From the NCBI GenBank assembly GCA_902795835.1, contig CADBNA010000373.1, positions 1-6,087 on the forward strand: a stretch of DNA of 6,087 nt, read 5' to 3'. Each line of letters starts with the position of its first letter. The first letter of the stretch is position 1. Positions 1 through 6,087 of this stretch are shown piece after piece. The DNA is from an uncultured Lachnospiraceae bacterium (GTDB taxonomy: Bacteria; Bacillota_A; Clostridia; Lachnospirales; Lachnospiraceae). A program made the position numbers and the translations under genes. The notes under the pieces are model-generated. The model had not been told where the DNA came from. It did no database searches and worked only from the letters and a program-made list of their open reading frames with translations.

Positions 1-16
1 ATTACAGGTAAAACAC

Positions 17-45
17 GTGGGAGGGATCATTCCCGCCACTACCAC
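17..45 (+). promoter_or_regulatory. Candidate L1-binding mRNA hairpin (rRNA mimic) upstream of rplA
   Basis: The sequence folds into a two-part hairpin. GTGG (17-20) pairs with CCAC (42-45), and GGGA (23-26) pairs with TCCC (31-34) around a TCAT loop. Between the two stems is an asymmetric internal loop of GA against GCCACTA. The 5' GTGGGAGG and 3' CCG...TACCAC elements resemble the L1-binding part of 23S rRNA helices 76-78. L1 is known to autoregulate its operon by binding such mimics in mRNA, and similar elements occur in the rplK-rplA spacer of other Bacillota (recalled, not searched). The outer stem ends at 45, immediately before the AGGAGG at 46-51, so bound L1 would plausibly block rplA initiation. 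Binding itself is inferred. Confidence 0.75.
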
Positions 46-59
46 AGGAGGAAATTACT

Positions 60-752
60 ATGAAGCACGGAAAGAAATATGCAGAGGCCGCCAAGGCCAT
101 TGAGCGCAGCACACTGTATGATCCGGAGCAGGCCATTGCTCTTGCAAAGCAGACTGCGATCGCAAAATTTGATGAGACCATTGAAGTACATATCCGTACA
201 GGCTGCGACGGCCGTCATGCCGACCAGCAGATCCGCGGAGCTGTCGTTCTTCCGAACGGCACAGGCAAGACCGTACGCGTCCTCGTATTTGCCAAGGGAG
301 CAAAGGCTGATGAGGCACAGGCGGCCGGCGCCGATTTTGTGGGTGCCGAAGAGCTGATTCCGCGTATCCAGAACGACGGATGGCTTGACTTTGATGTTGT
401 TGTCGCCACACCGGACATGATGAGCGTTGTCGGCCGTCTGGGCCGTGTCCTTGGTCCGAAAGGCCTGATGCCGAACCCGAAGTCCGGCACGGTCACCATG
501 GATGTGACCAAGGCCATCGCTGACATCAAAGCCGGTAAAGTTGAGTACCGTCTGGACAAGAGCAACATCATCCATGTGCCGATCGGAAAAGCTTCTTTCG
601 ATCAGGCCAAGCTGAACGAGAATTTCCAGACCCTGATCGGTGCCATCAGCAAGGCCAGACCGGCCGCTCTGAAAGGCCAGTTCATGAAGAGCGTCGTCGT
701 AGCGTCTACCATGGGCCCCGGCATCAAGGTGAATGTGAACAAGCTCGGATAA
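60..752 (+). CDS. rplA: 50S ribosomal protein L1
   Basis: L1 of the large ribosomal subunit, 230 residues, the usual bacterial length. It binds 23S rRNA helices 76-78 to form the mobile L1 stalk, which helps deacylated tRNA leave the E site, and in many bacteria it represses its own mRNA. Family hallmarks are [14 protein letters not shown] (58-71), at the entry to the inserted domain II, and the [27 protein letters not shown] stretch (114-140). The STMGPG loop (216-221) lies in the RNA-binding domain I near the C-terminus. The ATG at 60 has a perfect AGGAGG (46-51) 8 nt upstream, and the N-terminus ([10 protein letters not shown]) is typical of the family. The gene normally follows rplK, which must lie left of the window. 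Its stop falls only 6 nt before the -35 box of the next promoter. No truncation or frameshift is seen. Confidence 0.98.
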   Translation: MKHGKKYAEAAKAIERSTLYDPEQAIALAKQTAIAKFDETIEVHIRTGCDGRHADQQIRGAVVLPNGTGKTVRVLVFAKGAKADEAQAAGADFVGAEELIPRIQNDGWLDFDVVVATPDMMSVVGRLGRVLGPKGLMPNPKSGTVTMDVTKAIADIKAGKVEYRLDKSNIIHVPIGKASFDQAKLNENFQTLIGAISKARPAALKGQFMKSVVVASTMGPGIKVNVNKLG

Positions 753-758
753 AAGTTC

Positions 759-787
759 TTGACATCCCGTTTTCCGCGTGGTAATAT
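759..787 (+). promoter_or_regulatory. Sigma-A promoter of the rplJL operon
   Basis: A perfect -35 box TTGACA (759-764) is followed by a 17-nt spacer and a -10 box TAATAT (782-787). A TG dinucleotide at 779-780 gives an extended -10. The predicted transcription start is near 791-797, just upstream of the L10 leader RNA. The -35 lies 6 nt after the rplA stop. rplJL can therefore be transcribed independently of rplKA, and because no terminator is seen after rplA, read-through from upstream is also expected. Confidence 0.87.
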
Positions 788-794
788 ATCATCC

Positions 795-914
795 GTATCA
801 CGCCGAAGACAGCAGGTGCCGCAAGGCGTAAGGGTTCAGACGCCTGCCGAGGATGTAGATTCTTTTTCACGGAAGAACTCATGCCCGCACAGTTTCGGCT
901 GCGCGGGTTTTCTT
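795..914 (+). promoter_or_regulatory. Ribosomal protein L10 leader (attenuator RNA)
   Basis: This is the L10-leader type of cis-regulatory RNA upstream of rplJ. The conserved core CCGAAGACAGCAGG (803-816) and CCTGCCGAGG (843-852) form a stem (812-818 with 841-847). A kink-turn-like element flanks it: CC/GG closing pairs (803-804 with 851-852), a GAA bulge, and tandem G-A pairs of 808-809 with 849-850. Within it, GCC-GCAA-GGC (818-827) makes a GNRA-capped hairpin. In Bacillus subtilis the L10(L12)4 complex binds such a leader and promotes transcription termination. Here an alternative pairing of 825-837 with 875-885 would act as antiterminator, because it captures the 5' arm of the terminator at 884-907. 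Recognition rests on core sequence and position; the folding was done by eye. Confidence 0.9.
884..914 (+). terminator. Intrinsic terminator of the L10 leader attenuator
   Basis: The 5' arm CCCGCACAG (884-892) pairs with CTGCGCGGG (899-907). The stem has nine positions with one A-C mismatch and a 6-nt TTTCGG loop, followed by TTTTCTT (908-914). It sits 40 nt before the rplJ start, inside the leader, so it is conditional rather than an end-of-operon terminator. Its 5' arm overlaps the predicted antiterminator at 884-888. Confidence 0.85.
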
Positions 915-954
915 ATGCGTGTTACGCTCATTAAAATAAGGAGGTAACCGAAAC

Positions 955-1479
955 ATGGCAAAGGTAGAACTGAAGAAGCCGGTCATTGATGAGATTTCCA
1001 ATGTGATCGCTGACGCCGATTCCGTCGTGCTGGTCAATTACAGCGGACTGAACGTGGAACAGGATACGCAGCTGCGGAAAACTCTGCGCGAGGCAGGCAT
1101 TACTTACAAGGTCTACAAGAACACGATGATGAACTTTGCGTTCCAGGGCACGCCCTGTGAGGCTCTGGCAAAGCATCTGGAAGGGACAAACGCCATCGCC
1201 GTCTCAAAAGACGATGCGACCGCTCCGGCCAGACTGCTCAAAGAGTTCGCAAAGAAAAACCCGAAGCTGGAGCTGATCGCCGGTGTCGTAGAGGGTGACT
1301 ACTATGACCAGGCCGGCGTGGCGGCACTTGCCGATGTACCGACCAGGGATATCCTTCTGGGCAGACTGTTCGGCAGCATGCAGGGTACGATTTCCGGTTT
1401 CGCACGTGTTCTCAAACAGATCGCCGAAAAAGACGGCGAGGGCGCACCCGCTGCAGAAGCTGCACCGGCTGCGGAATAA
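955..1479 (+). CDS. rplJ: 50S ribosomal protein L10
   Basis: L10 is the base of the ribosomal stalk. Its N-terminal globular domain binds 23S rRNA near L11, and its C-terminal helix carries L12 dimers. It is 174 residues, slightly above the commonest length. LRKTLREAGITYKVYKNTMM (40-59) is the L10 signature region. The C-terminal helix for L12 binding runs from about 131 to 160 (RDILLGRLFG onward), followed by a flexible Ala/Glu/Pro tail (164-174). The helix is about as long as in species with two L12 dimers, so an L10(L12)4 complex is inferred. The ATG at 955 is preceded by AAGGAGGT (938-945) and MAKVELKKPV is a normal N-terminus. The gene is the first in the rplJL unit, 33 nt before rplL, and sits behind an attenuator expected to respond to its own product. 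Confidence 0.98.
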   Translation: MAKVELKKPVIDEISNVIADADSVVLVNYSGLNVEQDTQLRKTLREAGITYKVYKNTMMNFAFQGTPCEALAKHLEGTNAIAVSKDDATAPARLLKEFAKKNPKLELIAGVVEGDYYDQAGVAALADVPTRDILLGRLFGSMQGTISGFARVLKQIAEKDGEGAPAAEAAPAAE

Positions 1480-1512
1480 TTCACAAGAAGATAAGAATAG
1501 GAGGATATTACA

Positions 1513-1893
1513 ATGGCTAAGTTAACAACCGAAGAATTTATCGCTGCGATCAAAGAGCTGTCTGTTCTGGAGCTGAACGAGCTGGTCAAGGCCTGTGAGG
1601 AAGAGTTTGGCGTTTCCGCTGCTGCAGGTGTTGTCGTGGCAGGCGCTGCTGCCGGCGGCGAGGCTGAGGCTGCTGAGGAGAAGACCGAGTTTGATGTTGA
1701 GCTGACAGAGGTCGGCCCGAACAAGGTCAAAGTCATCAAGGTCGTCCGTGAAGTGACCGGTCTGGGCCTGAAGGAGGCCAAGGAACTGGTTGACAATGCT
1801 CCGAAGATCGTCAAAGAGCAGGCTTCCAAGGGTGAGGCTGATGACCTGAAGGCCAAGCTGGAAGAGCAGGGCGCAAAGGTTACCCTGAAGTAA
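1513..1893 (+). CDS. rplL: 50S ribosomal protein L7/L12
   Basis: This acidic stalk protein is present in several copies per ribosome. It recruits translation GTPases (EF-Tu, EF-G, IF2) and stimulates GTP hydrolysis. The 126 residues show the classic architecture. An N-terminal dimerisation and L10-binding helical region (1-33) is followed by an Ala/Gly/Val/Glu-rich hinge (about 35-57) and the C-terminal factor-binding domain (58-126). The factor-contact surface is intact: in [18 protein letters not shown] (73-90), I75, K76, R79 and K90 match E. coli I69, K70, R73 and K84. The ATG at 1513 has AGGAGG (1499-1504) 8 nt upstream. It is co-transcribed with rplJ, and a hairpin follows its stop. No anomalies. 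Confidence 0.99.
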   Translation: MAKLTTEEFIAAIKELSVLELNELVKACEEEFGVSAAAGVVVAGAAAGGEAEAAEEKTEFDVELTEVGPNKVKVIKVVREVTGLGLKEAKELVDNAPKIVKEQASKGEADDLKAKLEEQGAKVTLK

Positions 1894-1909
1894 TCATTTC
1901 TGACAGTAA

Positions 1910-1959
1910 AAGAGCGGCAGCCGGAGAAACCGGAAGCCGCTCTTCTCTTCTTCTTTTCT
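1910..1959 (+). terminator. Imperfect rho-independent terminator after rplL
   Basis: The outer stem AAGAGCGGC (1910-1918) pairs with GCCGCTCTT (1936-1944). After an AG/AA internal loop, the inner stem CCGG (1921-1924) pairs with CCGG (1930-1933) around an AGAAA loop. A pyrimidine tract follows (1945-1959), but its T runs are broken by C residues, with TTTT only at 1954-1957. Termination is probably partial, so some rplJL transcripts may continue into rpoB. This fits the need for more L12 than beta subunit. An RNA-processing role is an alternative. Confidence 0.72.
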
Positions 1960-1991
1960 GAACAATCTGTTACATTTCTTTTAAATTCTGT

Positions 1992-2020
1992 TTGACACCA
2001 TTGGAAATTTGTGTTATTGT
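1992..2020 (+). promoter_or_regulatory. Sigma-A promoter of the rpoBC operon
   Basis: The sequence shows a perfect -35 TTGACA (1992-1997), a 17-nt spacer and a -10 TATTGT (2015-2020, four of six consensus bases). A TG at 2012-2013 provides an extended -10. The predicted start is near 2026-2030, giving a 5' leader of roughly 120 nt before the rpoB ATG. It lies about 35 nt downstream of the rplL terminator, so rpoBC appears to have its own transcription start. Confidence 0.8.
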
Positions 2021-2055
2021 AAAAAATGCACTATTTTGGCAACATGTGCGCTCTA

Positions 2056-2094
2056 TCCTCTGCAAACGATTTCTTTTGTGCGTTTTGTTGAGGG
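2056..2094 (+). other. Hairpin in the rpoB 5' untranslated leader, function unknown
   Basis: Within the predicted rpoB leader, CCTC (2057-2060) pairs with GAGG (2090-2093), with a possible T-G closing pair at 2056/2094. After a T-T mismatch come the pairs G2062-T2088 and C2063-G2087. A bulged T2086 follows, then AAACG (2064-2068) paired with CGTTT (2081-2085) around a 12-nt loop. I recognise no known riboswitch or protein-binding leader in it. It has no T tract after it, so it is not a terminator. It could stabilise the mRNA, be an RNase or protein site, or be chance pairing. Confidence 0.4.
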
Positions 2095-2146
2095 TTCAGC
2101 TTCGTTATCTGCATATCAATTTTATATCACAAGAGGTGAAGCGTCA

Positions 2147-5100
2147 ATGGAGAAAAACAGGATACGTCCCATTCCGAGCGGAAGAAACATGCGAATGACC
2201 TACCAGCGTCAGAATGAAGTCCTCGACATGCCCAATCTGATCGAGGTTCAGAAGAACTCTTACAACTGGTTCCTGACTGACGGACTGAGAGAGGCATTCG
2301 GCGACATTTCTCCGATCGAGGACTATGGCGGAAAACTCAGTCTGGAATTTGTGGACTTCCAGCTGTGTGAGGATGACGTCAAGTATTCTATAGAAGAATG
2401 CAAGCAGCGGGATGCAACATACGCTGCCCCTCTGAAGGTTAAGGTCCGTCTCTACAACAGAGAAAAAGACGAGATCAGTGAACATGAGATCTTCATGGGG
2501 GACCTGCCGCTGATGACCGCTACGGGAACATTTGTCATCAACGGCGCAGAGCGTGTTATTGTCAGCCAGCTCGTCCGCTCGCCCGGCATTTACTACGCCG
2601 TCACCCATGATAAACTCGGCAAAAGGCTGTTTTCCTGCACGGTAATCCCCAACAGAGGTGCCTGGCTGGAATACGAGACCGATTCCAATGATGTGTTCTA
2701 TGTGCGTGTGGACCGCACCAGGAAAGTGCCGATCACGGTTCTGATCCGCGCGCTGGGCATTGGCACAAATGCTGAGATCGTTGAGTATTTTGGAGAAGAA
2801 CCCAAGATTCTGGCCAGCTTTACCAAGGATCCGGGCAACAGCTACCAGGAAGGTCTGCTGGAGCTCTACAAAAAGATCCGTCCCGGCGAGCCGCTTGCCG
2901 TTGAGAGTGCCGAAAGCCTTATTTACGGTATGTTCTTTGACTCCCGCCGGTATGATCTGGCAAAGGTAGGCCGGTATAAATTCAACAAAAAGCTGTCGTT
3001 CCGCAGCCGGATTGCCGGCTGTGTGCTGGCAGGCGACGTTGTCAATACCATGACCGGTGAAATCATAGCCGGAGATGGAGAGAAGATATCCCGGGAAACA
3101 GCGGATGAGATCCAGAATGCGGCTGTTCCGTTTGTGTGGGTTCAGACCCAGGACGGGCCGGTGAAGGTGCTTTCCAATCTGATGGTCGACATCACAAAAT
3201 GGGTGGACATCGATCCCGAGGAAGCCGGCATCACAGAGGCGGTCTATTATCCGGTGCTTGCCCAGATCATGGAACAGTTTACGGATCCCGATGAGCTGAA
3301 GGAAGAAATCAGCAGCCGCGTACATGATCTGATTCCGAAGCATATCACGAAAGACGATATTTTTGCTTCCATTAACTACAACATGCATCTGGAGCATGAG
3401 GTCGGCAGCAGTGATGACATTGACCATCTGGGCAACCGCCGCATCCGCTGCGTGGGAGAACTGCTGCAGAATCAGTACCGTATCGGCCTGTCCCGTCTGG
3501 AGAGGGTAGTGCGTGAGCGCATGGCGACACAGGATCTGGATTCCGTTACGGCGCAGTCACTGATCAATATCAAGCCTGTCACTGCCGCCGTGAAAGAGTT
3601 CTTCGGTTCTTCACAGCTTTCCCAGTTTATGGACCAGAACAATCCGCTCGGCGAGCTGACGCACAAGAGACGTCTGTCTGCCCTTGGTCCCGGCGGTCTG
3701 TCCCGTGACCGGGCCGGATTCGAAGTCCGTGACGTACACTATTCGCACTATGGCCGTATGTGTCCCATTGAGACCCCTGAAGGTCCGAACATCGGACTGA
3801 TCAACTCGCTGGCATCATATGCCCGGATCAACAAGTACGGCTTTATTGAGGCCCCGTACCGGGTGATTGACAAATCCGATCCCGAGAATCCCCGCGTGAC
3901 GGACAACGTGGTCTACATGACGGCGGATGAAGAGGACAATTATCATGTCGCCCAGGCGAATGAGCCTCTGGATTCCGAAGGACACTTCATTCACAGGAAT
4001 GTATCCGGCCGCTACCGCGATGAAACGCAGGCCTATGAGAAGAGACTCTTTGACTATATGGACGTTTCACCCAAGATGGTCTTTTCTGTTGCGACGGCCC
4101 TGATTCCCTTCCTGCAGAACGATGATGCAAACCGTGCGCTGATGGGCTCCAACATGCAGAGACAGGCTGTGCCGCTTCTGTTTACGGAAGCGCCTGCAGT
4201 CGGTACAGGTATAGAGGAAAAGGCTGCTGTTGACTCCGGCATATGCGTTGTTGCGAAAAAATCCGGCACGGTGACGTATGCCGCATCCGGCGAGATCAGG
4301 ATGGACAATGATGACGGGACCAGGGATACCTACCACCTGATGAAGTTTGCCCGCAGCAACCAGAGCAACTGCTACAATCAGAGACCGATCGTTTTCAAGG
4401 GCGATTATGTGAAGGCGGGTTCCGTCATCGCAGACGGCCCCTCGACATCCGGCGGCGAGCTGGCACTTGGCAAGAATCCACTTATCGGATTCATGACGTG
4501 GGAAGGATACAACTATGAGGACGCAGTTCTGATCAGCGAGCGCCTGGTTCAGGATGATGTGTATACCTCTATTCACATTGAAGAATATGAGGCGGAAGCC
4601 CGCGATACGAAGCTCGGACCGGAGGAGATCACCAAGGATGTGCCTGGTGTAGGCGATGACGCCCTGAAGGATCTGGATGAGCGGGGCATCATCCGCATCG
4701 GCGCAGAGGTCCGTGCCGGAGACATCCTGGTCGGCAAGGTTACGCCGAAGGGAGAGACAGAGCTGACTGCGGAAGAGCGTCTGCTCCGGGCGATCTTCGG
4801 CGAAAAGGCCCGGGAAGTGAGGGATACCTCCCTGAAGGTGCCGCACGGTGAATACGGCATTGTCGTTGACGCGCGTGTGTTTACCCGTGAGAACGGCGAT
4901 GAACTGGCGCCGGGCGTCAATCAGGCAGTCCGCATCTATATCGCACAGAAGAGAAAGATTTCGATCGGCGACAAGATGGCCGGCCGCCACGGAAACAAGG
5001 GCGTTGTTTCCCGCGTGCTGCCGGTGGAGGATATGCCGTTCCTGCCGAACGGACGTCCGCTGGACATCGTATTGAACCCGCTGGGCGTGCCTTCCCGTAT

Positions 5101-6019
5101 GAATATCGGCCAGGTTCTGGAGATTCACCTGAGCCTTGCATCGATGGCGCTTGGCTTCAATATTGCCACGCCGGTCTTTGACGGAGCAAATGAGATTGAT
5201 ATCCAGGATACGCTGGAGCTGGCCAATGACTATGTTAATATGGAGTGGGAAGATTTCCGCGCCAAATATGAGGACACTCTGCTTCCGGAGGTTATGAGCT
5301 ATCTGGAAGAACATCTGGACCACCGGTCAGTCTGGAAGGGCGTGCCGATTTCCCGTACGGGAAAGGTTCTGCTGCGGGACGGCCGTACCGGAGAACCGTT
5401 TGACGGACCGACGACCATCGGCCACATGCACTACCTGAAGCTGCATCATCTGGTAGACGACAAGATTCACGCGCGTTCCACCGGCCCTTACTCTCTGGTT
5501 ACCCAGCAGCCGCTGGGCGGCAAAGCCCAGTTTGGCGGACAGCGATTCGGAGAGATGGAGGTGTGGGCACTTGAGGCCTATGGCGCTTCCTACACGCTGC
5601 AGGAGATCCTGACCGTGAAATCCGATGATGTTGTCGGCCGCGTCAAGACCTATGAGGCAATCATCAAGGGCGAGAACATTCCGGAGCCGGGTATTCCGGA
5701 ATCCTTCAAGGTTCTGCTCAAAGAACTGCAGTCTCTGGGACTGGATGTCCGGGTTCTGCGGGATGACAACACAGAAGTGAAAATAATGGAATCCGTCGAT
5801 TACGGAAATACCAGCTTCCGCTCAATTATGGAAGGCGACCGTTATTCCAGCCGCGAAGATGAGAACAACCTCGGCGCATATGGCTTTGCAAAACAGGAGT
5901 TCCATGGCAGAGAACTGGTGGGCATCGAGGATGAGAGCGATTCATCCGACGGGGAATCCGAGGATGATGAAGAATTCCTGAAGGATCTGGATGAGAGCTA
6001 TGATGACATTGACGAGTGA
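2147..6019 (+). CDS. rpoB: DNA-directed RNA polymerase subunit beta
   Basis: The beta subunit forms one pincer and part of the active site of RNA polymerase; 1290 residues. The ATG at 2147 is chosen because GAGGTGA (2133-2139) lies 7 nt upstream and MEKNRIRPI is the expected N-terminus. The frame stays open to a TTG at 2009, but that codon lies upstream of the predicted transcription start. Landmarks in order: [17 protein letters not shown] (131-147); the lobe ending at [10 protein letters not shown] (423-432); the rifampicin-binding cluster with D496, H506 and S511 (E. coli D516, H526, S531), all in the sensitive state; GYNYED with E791 and D792; the [14 protein letters not shown] region (from 882); the active-site [10 protein letters not shown] with K943 and K951 (E. 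coli K1065, K1073); and the C-terminal [14 protein letters not shown] region (from 1112). Compared with B. subtilis recalled from memory, it has extra sequence at 1027-1072 and a longer acidic tail (1259-1290). No frameshift or intein is seen. It is followed by rpoC. Confidence 0.99.
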   Translation: MEKNRIRPIPSGRNMRMTYQRQNEVLDMPNLIEVQKNSYNWFLTDGLREAFGDISPIEDYGGKLSLEFVDFQLCEDDVKYSIEECKQRDATYAAPLKVKVRLYNREKDEISEHEIFMGDLPLMTATGTFVINGAERVIVSQLVRSPGIYYAVTHDKLGKRLFSCTVIPNRGAWLEYETDSNDVFYVRVDRTRKVPITVLIRALGIGTNAEIVEYFGEEPKILASFTKDPGNSYQEGLLELYKKIRPGEPLAVESAESLIYGMFFDSRRYDLAKVGRYKFNKKLSFRSRIAGCVLAGDVVNTMTGEIIAGDGEKISRETADEIQNAAVPFVWVQTQDGPVKVLSNLMVDITKWVDIDPEEAGITEAVYYPVLAQIMEQFTDPDELKEEISSRVHDLIPKHITKDDIFASINYNMHLEHEVGSSDDIDHLGNRRIRCVGELLQNQYRIGLSRLERVVRERMATQDLDSVTAQSLINIKPVTAAVKEFFGSSQLSQFMDQNNPLGELTHKRRLSALGPGGLSRDRAGFEVRDVHYSHYGRMCPIETPEGPNIGLINSLASYARINKYGFIEAPYRVIDKSDPENPRVTDNVVYMTADEEDNYHVAQANEPLDSEGHFIHRNVSGRYRDETQAYEKRLFDYMDVSPKMVFSVATALIPFLQNDDANRALMGSNMQRQAVPLLFTEAPAVGTGIEEKAAVDSGICVVAKKSGTVTYAASGEIRMDNDDGTRDTYHLMKFARSNQSNCYNQRPIVFKGDYVKAGSVIADGPSTSGGELALGKNPLIGFMTWEGYNYEDAVLISERLVQDDVYTSIHIEEYEAEARDTKLGPEEITKDVPGVGDDALKDLDERGIIRIGAEVRAGDILVGKVTPKGETELTAEERLLRAIFGEKAREVRDTSLKVPHGEYGIVVDARVFTRENGDELAPGVNQAVRIYIAQKRKISIGDKMAGRHGNKGVVSRVLPVEDMPFLPNGRPLDIVLNPLGVPSRMNIGQVLEIHLSLASMALGFNIATPVFDGANEIDIQDTLELANDYVNMEWEDFRAKYEDTLLPEVMSYLEEHLDHRSVWKGVPISRTGKVLLRDGRTGEPFDGPTTIGHMHYLKLHHLVDDKIHARSTGPYSLVTQQPLGGKAQFGGQRFGEMEVWALEAYGASYTLQEILTVKSDDVVGRVKTYEAIIKGENIPEPGIPESFKVLLKELQSLGLDVRVLRDDNTEVKIMESVDYGNTSFRSIMEGDRYSSREDENNLGAYGFAKQEFHGRELVGIEDESDSSDGESEDDEEFLKDLDESYDDIDE

Positions 6020-6036
6020 CGGAAAGGGGTACATAC

Positions 6037-6087
6037 ATGCCGGAAAATGTGAAGAATGAAGCGACAAACCAGCAGCTGGCTTTTGAC
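6037..6087 (+). CDS. rpoC: DNA-directed RNA polymerase subunit beta', N-terminal fragment (cut by window edge)
   Basis: The first 17 codons of an open frame (MPENVKNEATNQQLAFD) begin 17 nt after the rpoB stop. The ATG at 6037 is preceded by AAAGGGG (6023-6029) at a 7-nt spacing. The order rpoB then rpoC is nearly universal in bacteria. The QQLAFD ending fits the short variable N-terminus that precedes the conserved AIKIGLASP-type start of beta' in clostridia. No beta' domain is inside the window, so the call rests on position, ribosome binding site and this short similarity. Confidence 0.9.
   Translation, partial: MPENVKNEATNQQLAFD

Noticed and set aside
1..16. Possible 3' end of rplK at the left edge
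   Set aside because: A TAA occurs at 9-11 in one frame, but only two codons precede it and they do not match the usual L11 C-terminus. The presence of rplK upstream is inferred from gene order only.
759..947. Small plus-strand open frame of 62 codons between rplA and rplJ
   Set aside because: Its start overlaps the -35 box and lies upstream of the predicted transcription start. The rest runs through the structured L10 leader and terminator, and it has no ribosome binding site.
1302..1856. Minus-strand open frame of 184 codons across rplJ and rplL
   Set aside because: Ser/Ala-rich low-complexity translation antisense to two well-supported ribosomal protein genes; a shadow of their Ala/Glu-rich codons.
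2110..2127. Short AT-rich repeat-like stretch before the rpoB ribosome binding site
   Set aside because: The ATAT copies at its two ends give at most a 4-bp pairing, which is expected by chance in AT-rich sequence.
1992..2198. Small plus-strand open frame of 68 codons overlapping the rpoB promoter and start
   Set aside because: It begins within the promoter, continues out of frame into rpoB, and has no ribosome binding site or similarity.
2144..3427. Long open frame (427 codons) on the minus strand opposite the 5' part of rpoB
   Set aside because: It is fully antisense to the well-supported rpoB gene, has no recognisable family or ribosome binding site, and is rich in Cys/His/Ile as expected from reading a biased codon set backwards.
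4067..5323. Long open frame (418 codons) on the minus strand opposite the middle of rpoB
   Set aside because: Same reasoning: a mirror of rpoB codon bias with no domain I recognise and no promoter or spacing that supports a gene.

Overview
The window is a stretch of the conserved ribosomal-protein / RNA polymerase cluster: rplA (L1), rplJ (L10), rplL (L7/L12) and rpoB (RNA polymerase beta), with the first 17 codons of rpoC at the right edge. All genes are on the + strand. The RpoB sequence (N-terminus MEKNRIRPI, a 46-residue segment before the RDGRTGEPF motif, an acidic C-terminal tail, 1290 residues in all), the strong AGGAGG-type ribosome binding sites and the moderately GC-rich codon use point to a Bacillota member of class Clostridia. 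Lachnospiraceae is the best match from memory; no database search was possible.

Layout. Positions 1-59 are the spacer that normally follows rplK (rplK itself is not visible). It holds a hairpin resembling the 23S rRNA binding site of L1, directly abutting the rplA Shine-Dalgarno. rplA is at 60-752. The 202-bp gap to rplJ (753-954) contains a near-consensus sigma-A promoter, an L10-leader RNA with a kink-turn-like receptor, a predicted antiterminator and an intrinsic terminator. rplJ (955-1479) and rplL (1513-1893) form a tight pair. The 253-bp gap from rplL to rpoB (1894-2146) contains an imperfect terminator hairpin, a second near-consensus promoter and a roughly 120-nt rpoB 5' untranslated leader with an unexplained hairpin. 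rpoB is at 2147-6019, and rpoC starts at 6037, 17 nt after the rpoB stop.

How the parts work together. L1, L10 and L12 build the ribosomal stalks: L1 the E-site stalk, L10 with L12 dimers the factor-binding stalk. RpoB with RpoC forms the catalytic core of RNA polymerase. The sequence supports three separately tuned units. rplA could be translationally repressed by its own product. rplJL has its own promoter and an L10-responsive transcription attenuator. rpoBC has its own promoter behind a leaky-looking terminator, which fits a need for much more L12 than beta subunit.

I see no previously undescribed system, mobile element, CRISPR array, tRNA or rRNA here. The points most worth a second look are the regulatory RNAs in the three gaps, especially the uncharacterised rpoB leader hairpin, and the clade-type extra segments of RpoB.
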